Positions 1 through 10,488 are shown, counted from the stretch's first letter. The stretch: DNA of 64,000 bases from an uncultured Photobacterium sp. (GCF_947502415.1 NZ_CANMZV010000010.1:62001-126000), one strand, 5' to 3'. The notes: generated from the letters alone by a model not told the origin. Made by a program: numbers and translations.

Positions 1-1436
1 ATAGACAAAAATGTCGCTCCCTCCACGGGAGCGTGGATTGAAACTCCGTTGGTTAGACGTATCGCTGTCTGTGCGCCGTCGCTCCCTCCACGGGAGCGTG
101 GATTGAAACATGCTTGAGTTTGCTTCAGTGAGCTGCTTAACTTGGTCGCTCCCTCCACGGGAGCGTGGATTGAAACAGACATCTTGATGGTCTTACGTGC
201 GATACCTTCCAGTCGCTCCCTCCACGGGAGCGTGGATTGAAACATATCATCCCGCTCAATACCTTGGACGCCCAAGGTCGCTCCCTCCACGGGAGCGTGG
301 ATTGAAACACGCCGTTAAGTTGCTTGCAAAACTTTGGCGCGGGTCGCTCCCTCCACGGGAGCGTGGATTGAAACTCACAACCTTTCATCACTATCTCCAA
401 GTTAACCCAGTCGCTCCCTCCACGGGAGCGTGGATTGAAACCATCACCTCAATTGCCGTGGTTAGACACAATCTGGTCGCTCCCTCCACGGGAGCGTGGA
501 TTGAAACTCCCTTAAGGTGGGTAAGCGGGTTAGATTTCTTTAGTCGCTCCCTCCACGGGAGCGTGGATTGAAACAAATGGTTTGTTTCGTTAAGATAACT
601 ATAGCAAAGGTCGCTCCCTCCACGGGAGCGTGGATTGAAACTTCGCTTGTCGCGGGTTAATAAAGCAGTCGTCACTGTCGCTCCCTCCACGGGAGCGTGG
701 ATTGAAACATCCCTACCATCACACTTTACATCTAACCTCTTGTCGCTCCCTCCACGGGAGCGTGGATTGAAACAAAACGAAATAAGCGTAAGGTGTGGAT
801 AAAAACTGTCGCTCCCTCCACGGGAGCGTGGATTGAAACATTATATCACGCACTTAGCACTGACGTAAAAGCACGTCGCTCCCTCCACGGGAGCGTGGAT
901 TGAAACAATCTGAAGCGTCAAGCAGAGTCTGAAGCGCAAGGTCGCTCCCTCCACGGGAGCGTGGATTGAAACTTGAGCATCTAGCATATGAGATCATTGA
1001 CTCAGGTCGCTCCCTCCACGGGAGCGTGGATTGAAACATCTCACCGCGAAATTTAAGCAGGACGCTGGCGGGTCGCTCCCTCCACGGGAGCGTGGATTGA
1101 AACGCCCATATCCACAACAGGGGCAACGGATACCATTGTCGCTCCCTCCACGGGAGCGTGGATTGAAACTTGGCTCGGGTCGGGCGGGATTAAGCTGTTA
1201 GCGCAGGTCGCTCCCTCCACGGGAGCGTGGATTGAAACAGGTTTTTGCGGCAGCTGGCGCTTTAGTTTACGGGTCGCTCCCTCCACGGGAGCGTGGATTG
1301 AAACCTCAGTTTAGGCAAAACTGTTGTCAGTTGTGTGGTCGCTCCCTCCACGGGAGCGTGGATTGAAACTACGAAAGAATGCACTCAGTGTGATATCGCT
1401 TTCAGTCGCTCCCTCCACGGGAGCGTGGATTGAAAT
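1..1436 (+). CRISPR. CRISPR array, type I-C-like repeat, 22 repeats, left end outside window
   Basis: Twenty-two 32-bp direct repeats begin at 13, 78, 145, 212, 277, 343, 410, 476, 543, 610, 677, 742, 808, 875, 941, 1006, 1072, 1138, 1207, 1273, 1338 and 1405. They enclose 21 spacers of 33-37 bp; bases 1-12 are the end of another spacer. Each repeat starts GTCGCTCCC, ends GTGGATTGAAAC and folds into a 7-bp stem (CGCTCCC/GGGAGCG) with a 5-base loop. The GTGGATTGAAAC 3' end and the short GC hairpin are typical of type I-C repeats. All repeats are identical except the last, whose final C is T. A degenerate terminal repeat marks the trailer end, so the leader, newest spacers and any cas genes lie to the left, outside the window. 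The subtype is inferred from the repeat alone. Confidence 0.97.
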
Positions 1437-1493
1437 ATGCATGTTTCGCCTCGTTCGATACGCTGGTAAATGTTGGGAAGATGATGAAAAAAG

Positions 1494-1538
1494 GATAAAA
1501 AAACACCCTAGCAAACCAAGAGAAAAAGCTAGGGTGTT
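1494..1538 (-). terminator. Rho-independent terminator of the YfcC-family gene
   Basis: An 11-bp perfect stem (1502-1512 with 1528-1538, AACACCCTAGC) is followed on the minus strand by a run of T. It lies 100 bp past the stop of the leftward transporter gene and would also shield the CRISPR array from antisense readthrough. Confidence 0.85.
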
Positions 1539-1637
1539 CGAGGAATTGTTATAAAAATCAGGTAACCAGTTTAATTGTTAGCGCCAGATGATTGCTTGTA
1601 TGTGAGGCGCTTTCAGTTTATGTTTTGGCTTGGGTGC

Positions 1638-3053
1638 TTACAGCATTCCAGCTCCAATTGACAGCACTACGCAGTTCAGGGCGATAAAGAAGGCTACCAA
1701 TGGGGCGATGAACTTCAGCCAGGTGACGTAAGGAATACGAGCAATGGCAAGGCCACCCATTAATACACCGTAGGTTGGAGTGATAAACAGAATCGTGCCG
1801 ATACCGCTCATAAATGCAGTCACTACGAGGTCACGGCCTGTATTGGCAAAGTCACTTAGCGGTGCCAGGATCGGCATACTCATCACCGCCAGGCCAGAGG
1901 TGGACGGTACAATGAAAGAAAGCAGCATCTCAATCCAGTAAACCGTGTTGATAAAGAGCACTGAGCTCTTGCCAGCAACAATGCCTTCTGCGTAGCTAAG
2001 GATGGTATCTGTGATGTTACCTGCTTCCATGACGACAACGATTCCTCGGGCAACCCCGACGATTAGCGCGACACCAATCAGGTCGGCAGCACCGGCTACG
2101 AACGAATTGATGAGATCATCTTCACTCAGGCGGCCAACGATACCGCATACAATACCCATGAAAATAAACAGGGTTGCCATCTCAGCCATCCACCACCCCA
2201 GGCAGGAAACGCCGTAGATCATGATGGCAAAAGTCAGGATAAATAGTACAAGAACCCCTTTTTGTGACATTGTCAGTTCAGCTAGGTTGTCGCTTGTATC
2301 CTTATTACCAAGGAAATGTGCTTCGTTCTCTTTTCTTAGATGAGAGAGCAAAGATAACTCTGGGTTATTTTGGATTTTTTTCGCATAGCGCATGACGTAG
2401 GCGCAACCGACGACCAGTGCAATAGCCAGAATCGCAAAGCGAAGTTCTACACCACTTAAGAAATCAACACTGGCGGCATTGGATGCGATCACAGTACCAA
2501 ATGGGTTAATGGTCGAACCTAGCGTTCCTACGCCAGTACCTACGAAGATGACAGCAACGGCAACCAGCGGATCAAAACGGGCGGTCATGAAAATGGGGAT
2601 CAGCAGGCCGTAGAAAGCCAGGGACTCTTCGGCCATGCCGTAAGATGTACCACCTAGTGCAAATAATGTCATCAGAATAGGGATCATATAGATCTCTTTA
2701 CCTTTCAGCCGCACCATGATCCGGGCAATACCGGTATCAATCGCGCCGGTTTGGGTCACGATTCCCAGAAAACCACCGACCATCAGGACAAACAGGCTGA
2801 CGTCTATCGCACCGATAACGCCGGTAGCTGGGTTATAAAAGCCGGAAATCGGAGCCATTAATGTGTCGAAAAAACCTTGCGGAGAAGATTCGATGACATG
2901 GAAAGAGCCCGGCACAGGTACTTCCCGGCCTAATTGTTCATTCATTTCACGAACGTATTTACCCGCTGGCAACACGTAAGTCAGCATGGCAAAGAAAGAT
3001 ATCAAGAGGAATAATATAGTAAACGTATTGGGAAACTTCTTAATCTTTAGCAT
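1638..3053 (-). CDS. YfcC/DcuC-family membrane carrier
   Basis: A 471-residue polytopic inner-membrane protein with about twelve hydrophobic segments. The start MLKIKKFPNTFTILFLL, the early LPAGKY and the internal GTSYGMAEES and GSTINPFGT are typical of the YfcC branch of the C4-dicarboxylate carrier (DcuC-like) superfamily. That branch includes arginine/ornithine-type and peptide-type transporters, so the substrate cannot be read from the sequence. The ATG at 3053 has AAGGAT upstream. It lies 57 bp downstream of an ornithine/alanine racemase-like gene on the same strand and is followed by a terminator, so the two probably form one transcript. An amino-acid substrate such as ornithine, arginine or a D-amino acid is an inference from this neighbour. 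Confidence 0.85.
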   Translation of the reverse strand: MLKIKKFPNTFTILFLLISFFAMLTYVLPAGKYVREMNEQLGREVPVPGSFHVIESSPQGFFDTLMAPISGFYNPATGVIGAIDVSLFVLMVGGFLGIVTQTGAIDTGIARIMVRLKGKEIYMIPILMTLFALGGTSYGMAEESLAFYGLLIPIFMTARFDPLVAVAVIFVGTGVGTLGSTINPFGTVIASNAASVDFLSGVELRFAILAIALVVGCAYVMRYAKKIQNNPELSLLSHLRKENEAHFLGNKDTSDNLAELTMSQKGVLVLFILTFAIMIYGVSCLGWWMAEMATLFIFMGIVCGIVGRLSEDDLINSFVAGAADLIGVALIVGVARGIVVVMEAGNITDTILSYAEGIVAGKSSVLFINTVYWIEMLLSFIVPSTSGLAVMSMPILAPLSDFANTGRDLVVTAFMSGIGTILFITPTYGVLMGGLAIARIPYVTWLKFIAPLVAFFIALNCVVLSIGAGML

Positions 3054-3110
3054 GGGTAATCCTTAGCAGGCGGTTGGTAAATGCCCGCACTTATAGTTAT
3101 TGGCTTGGAT

Positions 3111-4175
3111 TCATAAAAAGCGTTTGGTGATGTATTCGGAGGTCATGCACTGTAGCACAGCACCATAAGACAGTTCGAATTCAATCAGGCTGCCGACCTG
3201 GTAATCCTTCTTGCAGTAGTCGATATCGAGTATTAGGTGGTCACTACTACCGCCAATGATGAGGACATCTTTGTTAATTGGTGTGATTTCACTGATGTCG
3301 ACATCTTGCTTGCCAATGGCACAGATAGCGCGCTTACGAAGGCCACGGTCAATGAATTCAGGTTTGTTGCCGAATGCATCAAGTGCGGTGGAGTTGACTG
3401 GGACGGAGGGTTTGACTTTGATTTCGATAATTTCGCTGGTCAGGGTGAATGTATCCTGACGCGTATAGGGGACAGGCTCGTCGTTGAGGCCGATGCCCAT
3501 CAGCAGAGAAGCGCCGAGGCGGAGCTGGTTGATCCCATTAGGTAGTTCGTTATCGAGCATGAGGTTAAGGCCCGCTGAACTTGCCCCGGAGATATATTGT
3601 AATGTGATGCCATAATCCGCCTCGATCTGTTTGGCCAGATTTACAAGCCGCGTTTGGTTTTCTGATGTCGGTTCTACGCCACCGTAGCAGGCGAGATTAG
3701 TGCCAAGGCCGACTAACTGAATACCGGGTAGTTCGATGGTTTTGCGGCTGAGGGCGAGTGTTTCTTCATCGTAAAATGAGCCTTCGCGCAAATCACCGAG
3801 GTCGTGCATCAGAATCACTTTGTGTTCTTTGCCTTGCTTGACCGCCTCTTGTGATAGGGCTTCTAACGTTTTGGCTTCTGAGTTGAGGGAGATATCGGCA
3901 TATTCAATAACATCACTGATTTCGCTTACGGCAGGTAAGCGCAGAAGCATGGTTACGGCATCGAGGTGGCGGATTTTTTTCAGGTTGGCAATCCGTGAGT
4001 CGGAAAGGATCTTAATACCGCCGTTGAGAATCGCTTGCCCGACTTCCGGGTAGGCACAGGCCAGTTTGGTTACACCGGTTGGAATAACGTTATGTGCATT
4101 GCAGGACGCAACCATATTTTTGGTGTTTTCGGTGATCCTGTTCAGGTGAATATTAATGCAAGGGTAAGTGCTCAT
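3111..4175 (-). CDS. Ornithine/alanine racemase-family PLP enzyme
   Basis: A 354-residue protein of the alanine-racemase N-terminal-domain fold (type III PLP). Its length matches the clostridial ornithine racemase (Orr) group and not the two-domain Alr. The PLP lysine should be K37 in GVTKLACAYPE, where Alr has an AVKANAYGHG-type motif. Later family-like segments are ILSDSRIANLKKI, ISGASSAGLNLM and INQLRLGASLLMG, the last resembling the phosphate-binding end. Expected role: interconversion of L- and D-ornithine or a similar basic or small amino acid in the cytoplasm. It is preceded by a LysR gene (172 bp) and followed by a carrier, which suggests a small racemise-and-transport unit. Substrate specificity is inferred from the subfamily. 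Confidence 0.8.
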   Translation of the reverse strand: MSTYPCINIHLNRITENTKNMVASCNAHNVIPTGVTKLACAYPEVGQAILNGGIKILSDSRIANLKKIRHLDAVTMLLRLPAVSEISDVIEYADISLNSEAKTLEALSQEAVKQGKEHKVILMHDLGDLREGSFYDEETLALSRKTIELPGIQLVGLGTNLACYGGVEPTSENQTRLVNLAKQIEADYGITLQYISGASSAGLNLMLDNELPNGINQLRLGASLLMGIGLNDEPVPYTRQDTFTLTSEIIEIKVKPSVPVNSTALDAFGNKPEFIDRGLRKRAICAIGKQDVDISEITPINKDVLIIGGSSDHLILDIDYCKKDYQVGSLIEFELSYGAVLQCMTSEYITKRFL

Positions 4176-4346
4176 GTAATTACCTCTGGGTAATATCTTT
4201 ATTTGTTTACATTGAGCGCTTTTAGGGTTGAAAGATAAATAAGAGCTTTTTGATGATTACTTTGTGTCAAACCGATGTAATGTAAAATTGAAATAATATG
4301 CGAGGAATAAGTGGTTTTATTCCTCGTGCAATATATATAGATTCTT

Positions 4347-5267
4347 TTATAACGGCGTTGCCAGCAGCGTTTTGGCGTGAGCTGTGGTTATCGCCTGTAC
4401 TAATTCACTTGCAGCAAATGACAGCTCTTTTGAATCCAGTGTTGTTAAATGAAACTTGGCGGAATATTCGAGTGAAGGTGCATTAACTTTCACCATATCC
4501 CCACGTTTCAGCCAAATATCTGCATAATGATCGGGTAGGTAGCCGACAAAGTTTCCTGATAATAAAAGGTGCGCAGTGGCTTCCATATTGGTGCTGCTGG
4601 CCTGGTGTTTAAAGCCCTTTACTTTGCTTAATGGAGTAATGCTATGGGACAGTCCTCGCTCAACAACTGGAAAATTAATCAAAGCATCAATGGTAACTTC
4701 TTCAGTTAATTCCATTATCGGGTGATCCGGCGCGCAGTAAAGGCACTGCTTTTCTGCAAAAAGGTAGGTGTATTTCAGACCATCTTTGGGCATTTCAGAT
4801 GAAGTTATACCTAATTCAATTTTGCCTTCAAGGAGCATCATTTCAATTTGGTAAGAATCCCATATATCAGTATCAATCGTTACTTTCGGGTGTTCGTTAC
4901 AAAATTGCCTGATAGCTTGCTGGATTTTACATTGCGGATTGGTAGCTAAGTTGTCAGTGAGTGCCAGTTTTATATGACCGTGGGAAACACTACGGATGCT
5001 GTCGAGTTGTTCTTCGAAATAGGCAATGTCGTTAAATAACATCTGGCATAGCTGGTAGACTTTTTCTCCGTCCTGGGTCAGGCGAAAGCCGCGTCTGCCC
5101 CTGTGACATAATGTCATACCAAGTCGTGTTTCCAGATCGTTCATTCTGGTACTGATGGTCGACTGGTGCATGTTTAATTTAAATTGTGCGGCAGAAAAGC
5201 CTCCTGAATCGACAATCGTTACAAATAACTGCAGTAGCTTTAAGTCAAAGTCATTTATTTTTCGCAT
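4347..5267 (-). CDS. LysR-type transcriptional regulator
   Basis: A 306-residue LTTR. The N-terminal winged helix-turn-helix covers about residues 5-65 (FDLKLLQLFVTIVDSGGFS, STISTRMNDLETRLGM), and the substrate-binding domain covers about 92-300. It lies upstream of the racemase and carrier genes on the same strand, so it may share their transcript or regulate them; many LTTRs control an adjacent gene. The 290 bp between it and the rightward response-regulator gene form a divergent promoter region. The effector is unknown. The ATG at 5267 fits the usual LTTR start. Confidence 0.88.
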   Translation of the reverse strand: MRKINDFDLKLLQLFVTIVDSGGFSAAQFKLNMHQSTISTRMNDLETRLGMTLCHRGRRGFRLTQDGEKVYQLCQMLFNDIAYFEEQLDSIRSVSHGHIKLALTDNLATNPQCKIQQAIRQFCNEHPKVTIDTDIWDSYQIEMMLLEGKIELGITSSEMPKDGLKYTYLFAEKQCLYCAPDHPIMELTEEVTIDALINFPVVERGLSHSITPLSKVKGFKHQASSTNMEATAHLLLSGNFVGYLPDHYADIWLKRGDMVKVNAPSLEYSAKFHLTTLDSKELSFAASELVQAITTAHAKTLLATPL

Positions 5268-5557
5268 CTCTCAAGTCTCGATTTTTTTTAATAATGCTAT
5301 TACGTGTTTCTTAGAGAATCTGGGAAGTAACGCACCAGTTTAATACATATCTCTCTTAATGGCTTACAGTGGCGAAAATAGCAGCATCTCTTGTTTTGTT
5401 TTGGCTTTTTGTGAGTATTGTCAACAGTTGCGAGGGGAATGAATTGTGAAAGCGTTATTCAATAGTGGCATAATGGTGATGCGGTATGGTATGCGAGATT
5501 TGATTGATTCTGACGATGATAATCTAGCCACAATGTATGGCTAAAGCTTGAGATGTT

Positions 5558-6289
5558 ATGACTTATAAAATTTTGATTGTAGAAGATGATCCTATTCTTA
5601 GGATGAAGGTAAAAGGGCATTTTTCCCAGGCTGGTTACACCGTTTTCGAGGCTGATAATGGTGGGGGAATGAGAATGATTCTGGAGCGGGAAAAAATTGA
5701 TTTGATCCTGCTGGATATTAACTTGCCGGGTGAAGATGGAATACAACTTACACGTGAAGTGAGGAATATTTCAGATATCGCGATTATTTTAGTGACGGGT
5801 CGAACGGATCCCATTGATCGGATCCTAGGGCTGGAAATGGGCGCGGATGATTATGTCACCAAACCTGTTGAACCACGAGAATTACTGGTTCGTGCTAAAA
5901 ATTTGCTATGGCGTATCCAACTTACTTGTGATGCTCTGGTGCAGGCTGAGGCAGCCTGGGCACAGCTGGAAAAAGATGAAAGTACATTTAGCTTTCTGGA
6001 TTTTCAATTTGATGTTACCCAGCGTCAGTTGTCGAAAAGTAGTGAGACGATAAAGTTAACTAAGGCTGAATACGAGTTGTTAGTTGCTTTTATCACCCAT
6101 CCAAACCGAGTGCTTAGCCGCGATCGGCTGTTGAACCTGATTTCTCATCGCGTTGATACCCCAAGTGATCGTACGATTGATGTTTTGATCCGCCGGTTGA
6201 GAAATAAAATGGAAGAAAGCATGAAACATCCGAAGATCTTTGTAACCGTTCATGGTGAAGGATATCTATTTGCTCCTGAGGTTGTTTAA
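5558..6289 (+). CDS. OmpR-family response regulator, TorR-like
   Basis: A 243-residue response regulator. The receiver domain (about 1-120) has the acidic pair in VEDD, the phospho-acceptor D53 in [10 protein letters not shown] and the conserved lysine in YVTKP. The C-terminal OmpR/PhoB winged helix (about 145-240) contains [20 protein letters not shown] and [15 protein letters not shown]. The LWR linker and overall sequence resemble TorR/ArcA. A hybrid kinase starts 4 bp downstream, so the two are almost certainly a cognate, translationally coupled pair. The signal is unknown: no torT-like or TMAO reductase gene is in the window. Confidence 0.9.
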   Translation: MTYKILIVEDDPILRMKVKGHFSQAGYTVFEADNGGGMRMILEREKIDLILLDINLPGEDGIQLTREVRNISDIAIILVTGRTDPIDRILGLEMGADDYVTKPVEPRELLVRAKNLLWRIQLTCDALVQAEAAWAQLEKDESTFSFLDFQFDVTQRQLSKSSETIKLTKAEYELLVAFITHPNRVLSRDRLLNLISHRVDTPSDRTIDVLIRRLRNKMEESMKHPKIFVTVHGEGYLFAPEVV

Positions 6290-6293
6290 TGGC

Positions 6294-9200
6294 ATGAATT
6301 TAACAATTAAAGCCAAGCTTTCGCTCATTATGTGTGCATCATTGCTGACAATGAGTGGGTTTTTCATTAGTAGTTTGATCAATACCGAGAAATCAGTACT
6401 TGAAGCTGAACAAAACAATGTCAGTGTCAAGGTGGCTAAATTGTTAAATGATAATTTAAAAGGTCAGGTTGATACGGTTACTCGCTCTTTATCCTATTAC
6501 TATGAGAATTCAAAGCTGGAGAATATTAAAGTCGAGTTGGCGAAGGATATTTCGGCTTTCAGTGGCACGATCGAGAGCATCTATCTGAATAGTGATTCTG
6601 ATATAGATGCAGAAATCAGTATAAGAGCATTTATAAACCAGTATCGCTGGCATAATGGCCGTTATATTTTTGCTTACGATGCCACGACAATCGTTAATAT
6701 GGCGAATGGGGTGAATGCCGAGATTGTTGGTACCAGTGCATTTAATAAAAAAGACGATAGTGGAAACTATTATGCACGCAATATTGTCGATGCCGCTAAA
6801 GCAAACGAGATAGGGTTTACCGCTTACCATTATCTCAACCCCATGACGAATAAAGTCGAAGAAAAATTAACGGCTTCGGTTTATTTTGAACCTTTAAATT
6901 TGGTCGTCGCAACCGGTGAGTACACCAGTACGCTTAGGAGAGATGAGCTCGAAGCGGCAATTCTGACTATCAGTTCATCAAAGTATGGCAAGAATGGTTA
7001 TTTTTGGGTTCAGGACGAAGAAGGCCGGATTTTAGCCCATCCTGACTCGTCAATTGTGGGTACGGTAATTCCGACAACGACAAAAAAGATAGCAGATAAA
7101 ATCAGAGGAAAGTCTGAAGCTTTCGTTAAAACCTTTCATAAAAACCCGACAACACAGAAAGCCGAAAACAAATTTGTTTATGCCAGGAAGGTATTTCCCG
7201 AATGGGGCTGGACGATTGCTACCGGGACGTATGATAGTGACCTCACCAGTATACAGGATGGTTTGACCAGCACGACGGAAGATATCTTTAATGCCAAAGT
7301 GTATATGAGTATTGCAACGTCTGCGGCTTTACTGGTGTTGGCATTACTTGTTGCAACCATATCCATAAATCGGATCGTAAAAGGGCTGGTGATCTTAAAA
7401 GAGCGCATTGATACGCTATCAACGGGCGAAGCGGATTTAACGTCTCGGATTGAGATCACTTCGCACGATGAACTGGGGGACATTGGCCACTCGGTTAATA
7501 ACTTTATTAGTTACTTGCAATCGATGATCCAGGAAATCTCGCAGGCATCTGATCACATTACTGACGGAATTGATCACAAAACTAATTTGTTTGTTGATTC
7601 GGGAAATCAAAATCGTGCTACTGATGAGATCCTCGAGGCATCAGGCAGTATGACAGCGGCTATCAAGAAACTGGCAGCGGGTGATTTGTCGGTCGATATT
7701 CCGAGAGGAGAGACGGATGAAAAAAGCCAGCTGGCCGATGCTATTTCGGTCTTTAAAAAGAATGCGCTAGCCCTGCAGGAGCATAAAAACGAGCTGCAAA
7801 AACTGGTTGATGAGCGAACGGCACAGCTCATTAAGGCCAATGACGCGCTTAATTCCGAAGTCACTAAGCATGAGAGAGCACGCGAGCAGGCTGAACAGGC
7901 CAATATAGCCAAATCGACATTCCTAGCTCACATGAGCCACGAGATCCGTACTCCGATGAACGGGATTATGGGGACACTACAACTGCTTGATAATACGGTT
8001 TTGGATCGGACTCAAAAGAACTATACCAAAACTATCATTGCTTCAGGTGAAGTGCTGATGGGAGTGCTCAACAATGTCCTTGATTACTCTAAAATCGAAG
8101 CCGGGCACCAGGATATTAATGAAACCAATTTTCATACTGATTCGGTCGTAAGTAATGTAGTGAACATGCTAAATGCCAGGGCCAAGGAAAAAAATATCAG
8201 GCTCAGTTATGAAGTTGCCGATGGCATTCCTGATTATCTGCATGGTGATGCTAATAAGCTCATGCAGATCTTGATCAATTTGGTGGGAAATGCCATTAAA
8301 TTTACAGAACAGGGCAGTGTCACCATTTATGTTCAGCTTAAAGAGCAATCGACTGAAGAGCAGTTTTTGCTTCAGTTTGAAGTGCGCGATACGGGTAAAG
8401 GTATCGCTGAAGATAAACAAGCGGTTATTTTTGAACCTTTTGAACAAGCGACGAGATCCGAACGGGGGACCGGCCTGGGCTTACCGATCAGCAAACGGTT
8501 TGCTGAGATGCTGGGGGGCAAGCTAACGGTTCGAAGTGAGATTAATGCCGGTAGTCAATTTGTCTTATCATTACCTCTGAGCGCAGCCGAAGAAGGTAAA
8601 GTGATTTCGACCAATGAAACGGTGCCACTGCCGGTTCCACCATTGAAGGTATTGCTGGTTGAGGATAATGAAACGAATGTCTTGGTGGCACAAGGTTTCC
8701 TGAATAAGCTCGGCCATGAGGTCGTGGTGGCAATGTCCGGAAAAATGGCACAACGAGCAATTGAGGCTCATGATGTCGATATTATCCTGATGGACATAAA
8801 CCTGCCGGATACCGATGGTGTTACGCTAACACATCTCTTGCGAGAGCAAGCTAATCGCTACATCCCGACAATTGCTTTTTCCGCTCATGTGTTTCGTCAA
8901 GAGATTGAGTCATATCTGGAAGCTGGTCTCGATGGCTTTTTGGGTAAGCCGGTACAGTTTGAACAGATGCAGGCAATTCTCGCTAATGTCTATCATGGGC
9001 AGGCTATTAAATATGAATCTGCCGATGATGAATATTCGGTATCAGCGGTGTTATTTGAGCCTTCGGTATTAGAGGGCGATCGACAGATCCTCGGCGATGA
9101 TTTAGTTAGTGAGATGCTTGAGACTTTCTTTATTCATTCTGCTTCACTTGCCGAAGAAATCGCGATTCAAACTTCACCAGAAGTGATTATGAAGCTGGCT

Positions 9201-9416
9201 CATAGTTTAAAAAGTTCGTCTGGGGCGATTGGTTTAATTGGTCTATGCAAGGCTTGCGAGGAGCTTGAAATAGCGTGTAAGCAAGGTAATGATAAACAGG
9301 AAATCATATTCTTAACAAAAGCTTTGCTATCAATTTATCCAACGTCGATTGACAGGCTGAAAGATGAATTTAAATTAAAAAAAACAAAGGTTGATACCGA
9401 GCCTTCAGGTTTTTAA
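6294..9416 (+). CDS. TorS-like hybrid sensor histidine kinase with Cache sensor
   Basis: A 1040-residue inner-membrane tripartite kinase. The ATG at 6294 was chosen because it follows the regulator's stop by 4 bp, has GAGG upstream and puts a membrane helix at the start (about 8-30). The periplasmic part holds two Cache-like modules (about 105-215 and 225-320; [18 protein letters not shown] is typical). Then come a second membrane helix, a HAMP ([11 protein letters not shown]), a further HAMP-like or coiled segment, the HisKA box with H549 ([11 protein letters not shown]), the HATPase ([11 protein letters not shown]), a receiver with D834 (ILMDINLPD) and a C-terminal HPt with H970 (AHSLKSS). 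The H-D-H relay is complete and would end on the upstream regulator. The ligand is unknown; Cache domains bind small molecules. Confidence 0.9.
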   Translation: MNLTIKAKLSLIMCASLLTMSGFFISSLINTEKSVLEAEQNNVSVKVAKLLNDNLKGQVDTVTRSLSYYYENSKLENIKVELAKDISAFSGTIESIYLNSDSDIDAEISIRAFINQYRWHNGRYIFAYDATTIVNMANGVNAEIVGTSAFNKKDDSGNYYARNIVDAAKANEIGFTAYHYLNPMTNKVEEKLTASVYFEPLNLVVATGEYTSTLRRDELEAAILTISSSKYGKNGYFWVQDEEGRILAHPDSSIVGTVIPTTTKKIADKIRGKSEAFVKTFHKNPTTQKAENKFVYARKVFPEWGWTIATGTYDSDLTSIQDGLTSTTEDIFNAKVYMSIATSAALLVLALLVATISINRIVKGLVILKERIDTLSTGEADLTSRIEITSHDELGDIGHSVNNFISYLQSMIQEISQASDHITDGIDHKTNLFVDSGNQNRATDEILEASGSMTAAIKKLAAGDLSVDIPRGETDEKSQLADAISVFKKNALALQEHKNELQKLVDERTAQLIKANDALNSEVTKHERAREQAEQANIAKSTFLAHMSHEIRTPMNGIMGTLQLLDNTVLDRTQKNYTKTIIASGEVLMGVLNNVLDYSKIEAGHQDINETNFHTDSVVSNVVNMLNARAKEKNIRLSYEVADGIPDYLHGDANKLMQILINLVGNAIKFTEQGSVTIYVQLKEQSTEEQFLLQFEVRDTGKGIAEDKQAVIFEPFEQATRSERGTGLGLPISKRFAEMLGGKLTVRSEINAGSQFVLSLPLSAAEEGKVISTNETVPLPVPPLKVLLVEDNETNVLVAQGFLNKLGHEVVVAMSGKMAQRAIEAHDVDIILMDINLPDTDGVTLTHLLREQANRYIPTIAFSAHVFRQEIESYLEAGLDGFLGKPVQFEQMQAILANVYHGQAIKYESADDEYSVSAVLFEPSVLEGDRQILGDDLVSEMLETFFIHSASLAEEIAIQTSPEVIMKLAHSLKSSSGAIGLIGLCKACEELEIACKQGNDKQEIIFLTKALLSIYPTSIDRLKDEFKLKKTKVDTEPSGF

Positions 9417-9445
9417 GCGTTTTTTTTCTGTTCTATTTGATAAAA

Positions 9446-9469
9446 CTAAGGCCTGATTACAGGCCTTAG
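9446..9469. terminator. Stem-loop after the TorS-like gene
   Basis: A perfect 10-bp stem (9446-9455 with 9460-9469, CTAAGGCCTG) with a 4-base loop, 30 bp after the kinase stop. The T-run on the plus strand is poor, so termination is likely but not certain. Confidence 0.6.
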
Positions 9470-9635
9470 TGGTTTATGAATCAGCATCTGTTCATAAGTT
9501 TACATAATTATTTATTACTTGTTCCCAAAAAATATTCATTATTTGCATATCAATTGATTGATTAGGGTGTTGCATAAGCTGAAAGGAATTTCTGATTCAA
9601 CTTGTCCCTTTGTTGTATTTTAATGGATAAAAGAT

Positions 9636-10217
9636 ATGTCTCTACCATATGTAATTCTGACCATACTGAGTGACCGTGAAGCTACGGGTTACGATATCAC
9701 TAAAGAGTTCTCTCACAGCATCGGCTATTTTTGGAAAGCCAGCCATCAGCAGGTATATCGCGAGCTAAATAAAATGGCACGTAATGATCTGGTGATTTCC
9801 AGAGTAGAAGAACAAACCAGTAAACCGGATCGTAAGGTCTATTCCATTACAGATCTGGGCCGCCAGACGTTGTTAGAATGGTTTCAGAAGCCGGCTAATA
9901 ACCCGACAATTCGTGATGAGCTATCAGCCAAGCTATTGGTTTGCAGCCTTCACAATTCAGAGCCTATGCAACATCAGCTTGAAGGGTTAATTGACGAGTC
10001 TTATTCATTGTTGAACCATTATGATGCTTTGGAAAAAGTGTATTTTTCCCACTACCGAAATATGACTCGCCAGTCTCGCCTTGAGCGTCTGACCCTGCGT
10101 CGTGCGATTCATAATCGCCAGGCATGGATCTACTGGGCTGAAGAAGTTCTGCAAGAGCTTAAAGAGATGGATTGCCCAGAGAAAAGTAGCGAAGTAGAGC
10201 TTCGCCTTTGTGTATAG
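9636..10217 (+). CDS. aphA: AphA-like PadR-family regulator (low-cell-density quorum-sensing regulator)
   Basis: A 193-residue protein closely resembling Vibrio AphA as I know it: start MSLPYVILTILSDREATGYD, then ITKEFSHSIGYFWKASHQQ, VYRELNKM and KPDRKVYSIT. The N-terminal winged helix covers about 1-85, and the C-terminal antiparallel coiled-coil dimerisation region (about 95-185) contains LERLTLRRAIHNRQAWIYWA. In vibrios AphA is the master regulator at low cell density. It is repressed by Qrr-controlled LuxR/HapR and activates virulence or biofilm genes. Here it is a single-gene unit with its own promoter region (9470-9635), as in vibrios. A lineage-specific AphA paralogue cannot be excluded. 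Confidence 0.82.
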   Translation: MSLPYVILTILSDREATGYDITKEFSHSIGYFWKASHQQVYRELNKMARNDLVISRVEEQTSKPDRKVYSITDLGRQTLLEWFQKPANNPTIRDELSAKLLVCSLHNSEPMQHQLEGLIDESYSLLNHYDALEKVYFSHYRNMTRQSRLERLTLRRAIHNRQAWIYWAEEVLQELKEMDCPEKSSEVELRLCV

Positions 10218-10338
10218 ATTTTTAAGTAAAACTTTTATGTGTAGATATTGATTTAACAATTAGGCTGAGAGGGTAAACACAGAACATATCGGGATTTTGA
10301 CCGTAAGATAAATCAAATAAGAACAGACTAGTGCACAA

Positions 10339-10352
10339 TCGTTTATAAACGA
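10339..10352. promoter_or_regulatory. 14-bp perfect palindrome between aphA and a hybrid kinase
   Basis: TCGTTTATAAACGA is a perfect palindrome in the gap between two convergent genes, about 120 bp after aphA. It could be an operator or chance; no cognate factor is known. Confidence 0.3.
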
Positions 10353-10434
10353 CATATAGAAATAAAAATTAAAAGGTAAGTAGAAGAGTGCCAGAGATAA
10401 ATATATCAAAATAAATTATATAATCTGGCTTTAT

Positions 10435-10475
10435 GAAAAAAAGCGACAGTTATCCCAATGGTAACTGTCGCTTTT
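10435..10475. terminator. Bidirectional Rho-independent terminator
   Basis: A perfect 14-bp stem (10439-10452 with 10462-10475, AAAAGCGACAGTTA) with a 9-base loop. Seven A's before it give a T-tail for the leftward hybrid kinase ending at 10489; TTTTCTGTTTT follows on the plus strand. Confidence 0.9.
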
Positions 10476-10488
10476 CTGTTTTAGGGGC

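Noticed and set aside
137-1514. Open reading frames on both strands across the CRISPR array (for example repeating SIHAPVEGAT or FNPRSRGGSD)
   Set aside because: They are translations of the CRISPR repeat itself, a well-known annotation artefact, and have no ribosome sites.
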